Assembly (NCBI GenBank): GCA_007922195.1 | Contig: ML682005.1 | Coordinates: forward strand, 31,880,777-31,944,776 | Reading direction: 5' to 3' | Length of the DNA: 64,000 nt | Source: Podocnemis expansa | Taxonomy: Eukaryota; Chordata; Testudines; Podocnemididae | Shown here: positions 58,801 to 64,000 of the stretch, in pieces | Layout of the letters: each line of letters starts with the position of its first letter | How positions within the stretch are numbered: position 1 is the first letter of the stretch | The notes under the pieces: generated by a model | What the model was told of the DNA's origin: nothing | Database searches by the model: none | What the model saw: the letters and a program-made list of their open reading frames with translations, nothing else | Translations under genes and position numbers: made by a program

Positions 58801-61137
58801 CTTTAAGGGTGGATGTAGCTTAAGAACAAAGGTATCTGCTCAGTACATATCCACCCAATTCTACTGACTCCACTTTTACTAACATGTCAAAAATTCATGT
58901 GCCAGTTCTCCATTTATTAGTGAAGGGGATGTTAGTCTGATTTCATTTAAAATAGAAGATCCATATCACATTATGCTCTTTGAAAATATCAGAAAATCTT
59001 TAAAATTGCTGATTAAAGAGCTAATCCTCATTACTCTAAAACTTTCATAACATTTACTTACTGAGTTCTGTGTAATACCATAATCTATACTTGAGTTCAT
59101 ATTTAATATCTCCATAGGGAATACTGCTGTGTCAGATTATGCCTATATTCAGCTTGAACAGATTTAAAATGAGAATTGATTATTGAGGAGAGGAGATGAC
59201 AGTTAAATACATTTCTAGTAAAAGATCATACCTATTGCTCTGGTAAAAACATAATTTGATAATCTTTTTATTGGAAATATATTCTCAGTTTTCCCTTTCA
59301 GTGTAGTATAGAAGGTCATGAAAGGAAGAACTGAATTAAGATTTTAAGCTTTTCCAAAAAATATGAAGTAGGAATTATATTCTGTGGCCTGTGTTGCATA
59401 AAAGGTTGGATTATATGCTCACAATGGTTCCATCTGGTCTTGCAATCAGTAAATCTGATTTTTTTTTTTAATTATTGCTTGGTTACTGATCTCAAAAAGA
59501 AACATGCATCTGAATTGGAACACAACCCATCTTAAAACCCTCTTTTTTAAAAATTTCTATGTACTGTAACATAGCTCTTTTCCATTATAGGGCCTTGCTA
59601 TCATGTTTCAAACCAAACTACAGTTATTCTTAATCAAATTATGGAGGCCAGGAGACAATAGAAATGTAGGGTGAAAGTAATGTTCAAGAGGTCATCTAGC
59701 CTATGCTCCCTTTCCATGCCTCCCTCCCTCCTCCCCAAGTTTGAGTGTGAGCCTTGGACCCTGTATACCTAAACAATTTCTAGCAAAACATCTCAGACTC
59801 ATAAAACAATAAATAAAATTAGTGGACTATTAGGTTTAGTCATGAAGATCAAAGATATTTGCTGACCAGTTCATAAACATATATACAACAATCAGATTCT
59901 GCAACCATTGGAAGCTTTCTTGGGGCCTCCAAACACCAATTTGAGGTCAGTCAGTCCAAAATTATATAAGAAAGTCTTTGCAAATGCAATTAAATGAACT
60001 GAAAAATAACTGGAGTCATAAAGAAATCCTGATCCACTTGGATTACCCTATTGTGGTCAGTAAAATATGTAAAGATCTACTACCATCATAACTTATTTTT
60101 CCTTTTGTTCCGATGAAAATCAGTTCTGCTTCAAATGCTTCTTTTCCAGAAGAAATGCTAAAGAAACTGGCAGACCCTATAAAATGTAGTAATTATTTTC
60201 CAGTCTCATGGATCAGTGAGAAATGATTAACACTCAAATCTCTCAAGGTCAGGTCCATAGTATTTCTCTTTGCTTTCCAACTCACTTTTTCAGAAATGTC
60301 TATCTCAACAATGGCAGTTATTAGAAAACTTCTGCCCAAGAAAATGGGAAGAGGTTGAATTTTATTTTAAAGTAAAATGTATTTTGGATTTACTGTCATA
60401 TAGATTGTGTCCCTCTCTGGACCAGTGAAAGTCAGGTAAGTATTTGTTTTCCCAGGGTTGATTTTTGTATGACTTTTGGGCAGCTGCATAGGGACTGAGA
60501 GTGAAAGAGATGTTTTCTCTGTCTTGTACAATTGTTTCATGGTCATTCACTATGTAATGTTCTTCATTTTTTATGGATTGCAAAGAGTGCTTATTCCACA
60601 TCCTACTTAGAGATCATGAGCTTGAAATGGGGGCAAAAGAAGTGTTGTTCTGACCTGCATTACCCTATAGAACATGACTAGCAAACTGCATGGCACATCC
60701 GAGCATTTCATAAAGCCTGTGACCTGCTTCAACACAATAGCTGATTCATTTGCAGTTTATTCTCACCTGTATATTATTTTAGTTTACACAAGTATGTAAA
60801 TAGACAGTGTACGTAGAAACAGCCTTTCTAAATATATGTGAAACAAGCTGAATTTAAAATATAAATGAGTAAAGGTGACTTTAAATCTTATTAAAATATG
60901 TAGAATCTATTTGGCCCACACAAGATTGTGCGTAGGTTTTGGTGGCCCTTCTGTGTAATAAGATTGGGCACCAGTAGGAGCAGATTGCATAAACCCTTGT
61001 GCACAAGGTGCAGCTGCAGCACTGGTTGTCTCCCGGAAGCACAGTCTCCCAGTGGAGCTCTGCATGTTCATCAGGGCAGCGTGTAAAAGCTGCAATCCAG
61101 TGCCTGCTATTCTGCATGAACGGTGCTTCAGTGACTT
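58801..61137. other. Intron 1, one CR1 scrap
   Basis: AT-rich. At about 59650-59715 'ttcaagaggtcatctagcct' resembles a minus-strand CR1 3' tail. Otherwise nothing recognised. Confidence 0.4.
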
Positions 61138-61270
61138 GTCTAGTTTAGATTGTCGACTCTTTGAGATTGGGAATATGTCTTAATTTCTATCACAACATGC
61201 TATGTGGATGCTGTATGTGGTGAAAGGCTCAGATTACGTTACAGCTACTTACATTAAATAGTTTATTACA
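61138..61270 (+). repeat. MIR/CORE-SINE-like tail fragment
   Basis: 'tttagattgtcgactctttg' followed by 'agattgggaatatgtctt' resembles the tail of the MIR-like SINE at 14465. Diverged. Confidence 0.45.
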
Positions 61271-64000
61271 AGTAGTTCAATTTCAGTGGGACTGTTTATT
61301 CAGTAAGATACTAATTACGAATAAAGGTAGATTCTGGCTCTCGATAGTGAGGTGATTGTTTCTGTGATTTACTCTTTATTTCATGGAATAGCACAGCAAG
61401 TGGCATAATAGTGTACATAAATGACTTGCAGGCTGGCTATACACTAGTTTGTTTTTGAATCCTATGTTATTAGAGAAGCACTGAAAATGTCTATTTCTCA
61501 TGACACTTATTTTTGAATATCCCTTTGGGGGAGTAACAGTGAGGAATATTTACATATTTAGTCTTTGAAGTATCAGCTTTTCAAGAATGTTTTGATTAAA
61601 TTATTGCTACGCATAGTTGTTTTAGTATTAGTAGTTCCTAATGTTGTGGGTATTTAAAATTGTATTTATTCAGTAAATTATCTTACACGATGGAAAACCC
61701 CTGCTCCTACCAGACTTGTTCGATCTCTATTTTGATTAAAACTCTTCATGTATTTCCATGCCTGGGTTTTTATATTTTTGTAGAACATTTTATGCTAGGT
61801 ATTAACCGATTAATCCTCCTGTTTGAAGATTATGAAACCCTCAAATCTGTACACAATTCAACAAATCCCGATTAAAAGCTTTTAAGCATTGGGAATCATG
61901 GATCTCTTGGGGCCTTGAACAATTATTCTAGCTCTGTGCCAAAGAAATCAAGCCATTAAGAATCATCATGTGTTTTAACTTCTTTGAACTAGGAGGGAAG
62001 GCTGACAGTGTTGCCTTTTTCTCATTTCCTTGATCAGTGATTTGTTTTCAGCTAGCTATTTACAAGTTAGCTTGTCAGCGGCCTTCCACTGTAGTGCACA
62101 TGTTGTTTATCAGAACATTACATTAATAGTAAACAGCAGGGGACCTTGACTTTTAATTTGATTGTTGACCTGTCTTTTGCTTTTAGGAGGTTTTTAAAGC
62201 TATTATAGTAAGATTTTGTGAATAAAATGTTTAAACAATTGTTTAACCAATGGCAAAAATATTGCCCAAAGAGGCTTTTGGTGGTAGACTCTCTGGCTTC
62301 CACTAATGGAAAAATAATATTCATTATTAGTGAATGCTTTAACAATATAAAGGGGTCTTAGTGAAAATGAGAATAAGACCATTTGGTGTTTGGGTGTGAA
62401 TATTAAATTATAGAGTTCTTTTTACTTCTAATTAACATGAAACCAAACGTAACATTGCAAGGGTTTCAGCCCTCAAAGGATTTGTAAGATGGTGGCAGTG
62501 CTTTATTGTTTTGTTTATTATTTGTGTACAGATTGGACTTTTGTAGCTGATTACCAGAATGCTTAGTAGTCAAGCATGATTTTTTGTATGCACATAATCA
62601 AAGAAAAAACTTGAAGATACTCACTCATTTTCTCTCTGAAATATCATGCAAGTAGTTTTTGTGGAAATGATATTAACACATAAAGAGGCATCACTTTAGA
62701 AGGACAATGTTATCTCCAAAATGACTACAATCAAGAAAAGTTGCTGGTTTTAGACTGTATTTTATAGAAGTAGTTAATGATTTCAAACTGGTTTGACAAT
62801 TTGGAATAACAAGCTAACTTGTATGCTACCAATATGCAGAACCCTTATTTGAGTATTAATAAGAAATTAAAAATTAGTGTCTAATGCAAATTGTAACTAA
62901 ACATTTTTAACACCTGTTTGTTTCAGAGCTGTCATTGGGGCCCACCTCTCTCCATTGTAAAGAGAAGAAATGGGGTATTTTGATTGTTAGTGCCAAGATA
63001 GTGCATTGTGTTGCTGATAATTTTTGTGGACATACAAAATGTATTAATAAAAGTACTTTTTCCTTAGAGGCTTGCATTTCTCCTTAAGGTAACTTCTGCA
63101 TTAGCAGTTTTTAAAATGAAGTTCATACTTTCTTGTTTTCCTTGGGAAAGTTCAGTTTCTGATTTCTACCTTCATTCCAGCAGAAGTGGCATGGTGAATA
63201 GTCTTTACTGCTCTCCCCATTCTGAACTAGATATCCAGGCTAAATTATTATAAAATCCCAAAAGAAATATGGTCAAAAGCAGACCTCGGATGATAGAAAA
63301 GCAAATGCCAGATTAAAATGGGATTCTTTGAGGCATCTACCATTTTAACTTCTCTACTTCTATCAACTCAGATTAGAATGAAACAGTGGAGCCACCCAGA
63401 GTGAATATTTCGCAACTTCACTTCAGTACTTTTGGAAATAATGATCTTCAAAGATTATTTGTGTCATAACAAAATCAACAGAATAAGAACTTAAATGGTT
63501 AAGAAGAGGAGAAAAGCTACCATGATCCTGATCCTCTGAGACGTTTGGAGGGGTTTTTCCCAACGCCTGCTCTGACCACCTCTGACCTTACATACCCCCT
63601 CAGTTTGCTAACATGGGACCTTATCCAGGTTTCAGTTATGTTGGTGAGCATCTTGCCATTAACTTCTTTGGAAGTTGGAGGAGGCCTGTAGTTTTAGTCT
63701 AGAGGCACCATAAAAATAAGCCTTTTTCTGAGTCTCCTTCTATTGGTCATAGTTTTAGGTTTCAAGTCTTGCTGCCCACTCTCCTTTTTTTTTTTAAAGG
63801 TAATAATAATATAACACAGTACAGTTTAAGATTTACATGAAATATTCATGTAACCCAAAGGATGCCTCTTCTTCCAGAGATGATCCTGGAATTTTAGTAG
63901 TTTGCTGAGATTTATATTTCCTTTGAAATTTGTTGCTTTGGATGAAAACTGAAATTGCCCTTCTGTTTGTGGAATTCAACTCAATAAAATTCAGTTGATC
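61271..64000. other. Intron 1 to the end of the window, nothing recognised
   Basis: AT-rich DNA. I looked for the next DOK6 exon and saw none. No bounded repeat was recognised. Confidence 0.4.

Larger units (their letters stand above)
4947..64000 (+). other. DOK6 intron 1 (5' part, runs off the window)
   Basis: The intron starts with the donor GTGAGC after the DOK6 first exon. I found no sequence encoding the continuation of the PH domain (the region around the conserved Cys-Trp of its second strand) in the 59 kb that follow, reading by eye. No other host coding exon was recognised. A very long first intron is plausible for DOK6, which is a large gene in mammals. The interval is filled with mobile-element remains, described separately. 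Confidence 0.65.

Noticed and set aside
4947..64000. DOK6 exon 2
   Set aside because: No stretch encoding the expected continuation of the PH domain with flanking AG and GT was seen by eye. A translated search would be decisive.
1..64000. tRNA, rRNA or CRISPR features
   Set aside because: No intact tRNA clover-leaf, rRNA stretch or spaced direct-repeat array was seen. The tRNA-like stretch at 5470-5600 is part of a SINE.

Overview
The window is vertebrate nuclear DNA. It is AT-rich and repeat-dense, with one short coding exon inside a CpG island and no other host gene that I can recognise. The exon at 4881-4946 encodes the first 22 residues of DOK6 (docking protein 6) and ends in a canonical splice donor. 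Everything after it is therefore most simply read as the long first intron of DOK6, and everything before the CpG island as its 5' flank. The repeat content points to a non-avian reptile, most likely a turtle (inference): a DIRS-type retroelement, CR1 LINE fragments, a tRNA-derived SINE with a CR1-like tail, MIR/CORE-SINE-like fragments, many hAT-type miniature elements, and a Ty3/gypsy element of the Gmr1 type.

Layout. 1-4480: 5' flank, with a foldback element (661-870), a 141-bp tandem duplication carrying a hAT insertion (3434-3885), and SINE and hAT scraps. 4480-5420: CpG island with the DOK6 start and an overlapping upstream reading frame. 5470-29300: intron with a minus-strand SINE, a palindromic-word miniature element (7557-7885), hAT miniature elements (10098, 19523, 21839, 22592, 25493), a MIR-like SINE (14465), a second palindromic-word element (15572-16100), and a probable solo LTR (about 17290-18260). 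29316-35203: a nearly complete but mutated LTR retrotransposon with target-site duplication, two LTRs, gag with a SCAN-like capsid, protease, integrase, reverse transcriptase and RNase H. 35455-49000: CR1 pieces, a hAT element (43952-44358), a foldback element (44384-44624), a third palindromic-word element (44937-45384) and a hairpin element (46841-47090). 49600-49830: LTR-like tandem repeats. 51139-56009: a DIRS-like tyrosine-recombinase retroelement whose terminal and internal complementary repeats are still readable. 56010-64000: intron with a few SINE and MITE scraps.

The two large retroelements are the main biology here. The LTR element places integrase before reverse transcriptase, unlike most Ty3/gypsy elements. 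Its capsid region resembles the SCAN domain of vertebrate zinc-finger proteins, a link already proposed for the Gmr1 group. It appears to have been one continuous gag-pol frame, now broken by stop codons and three shifts of the same sense. The DIRS element has a textbook split-repeat structure, but its proteins are decayed. Neither element looks able to move by itself. I found no clear sign of DOK6 exon 2, although I read for it only by eye.
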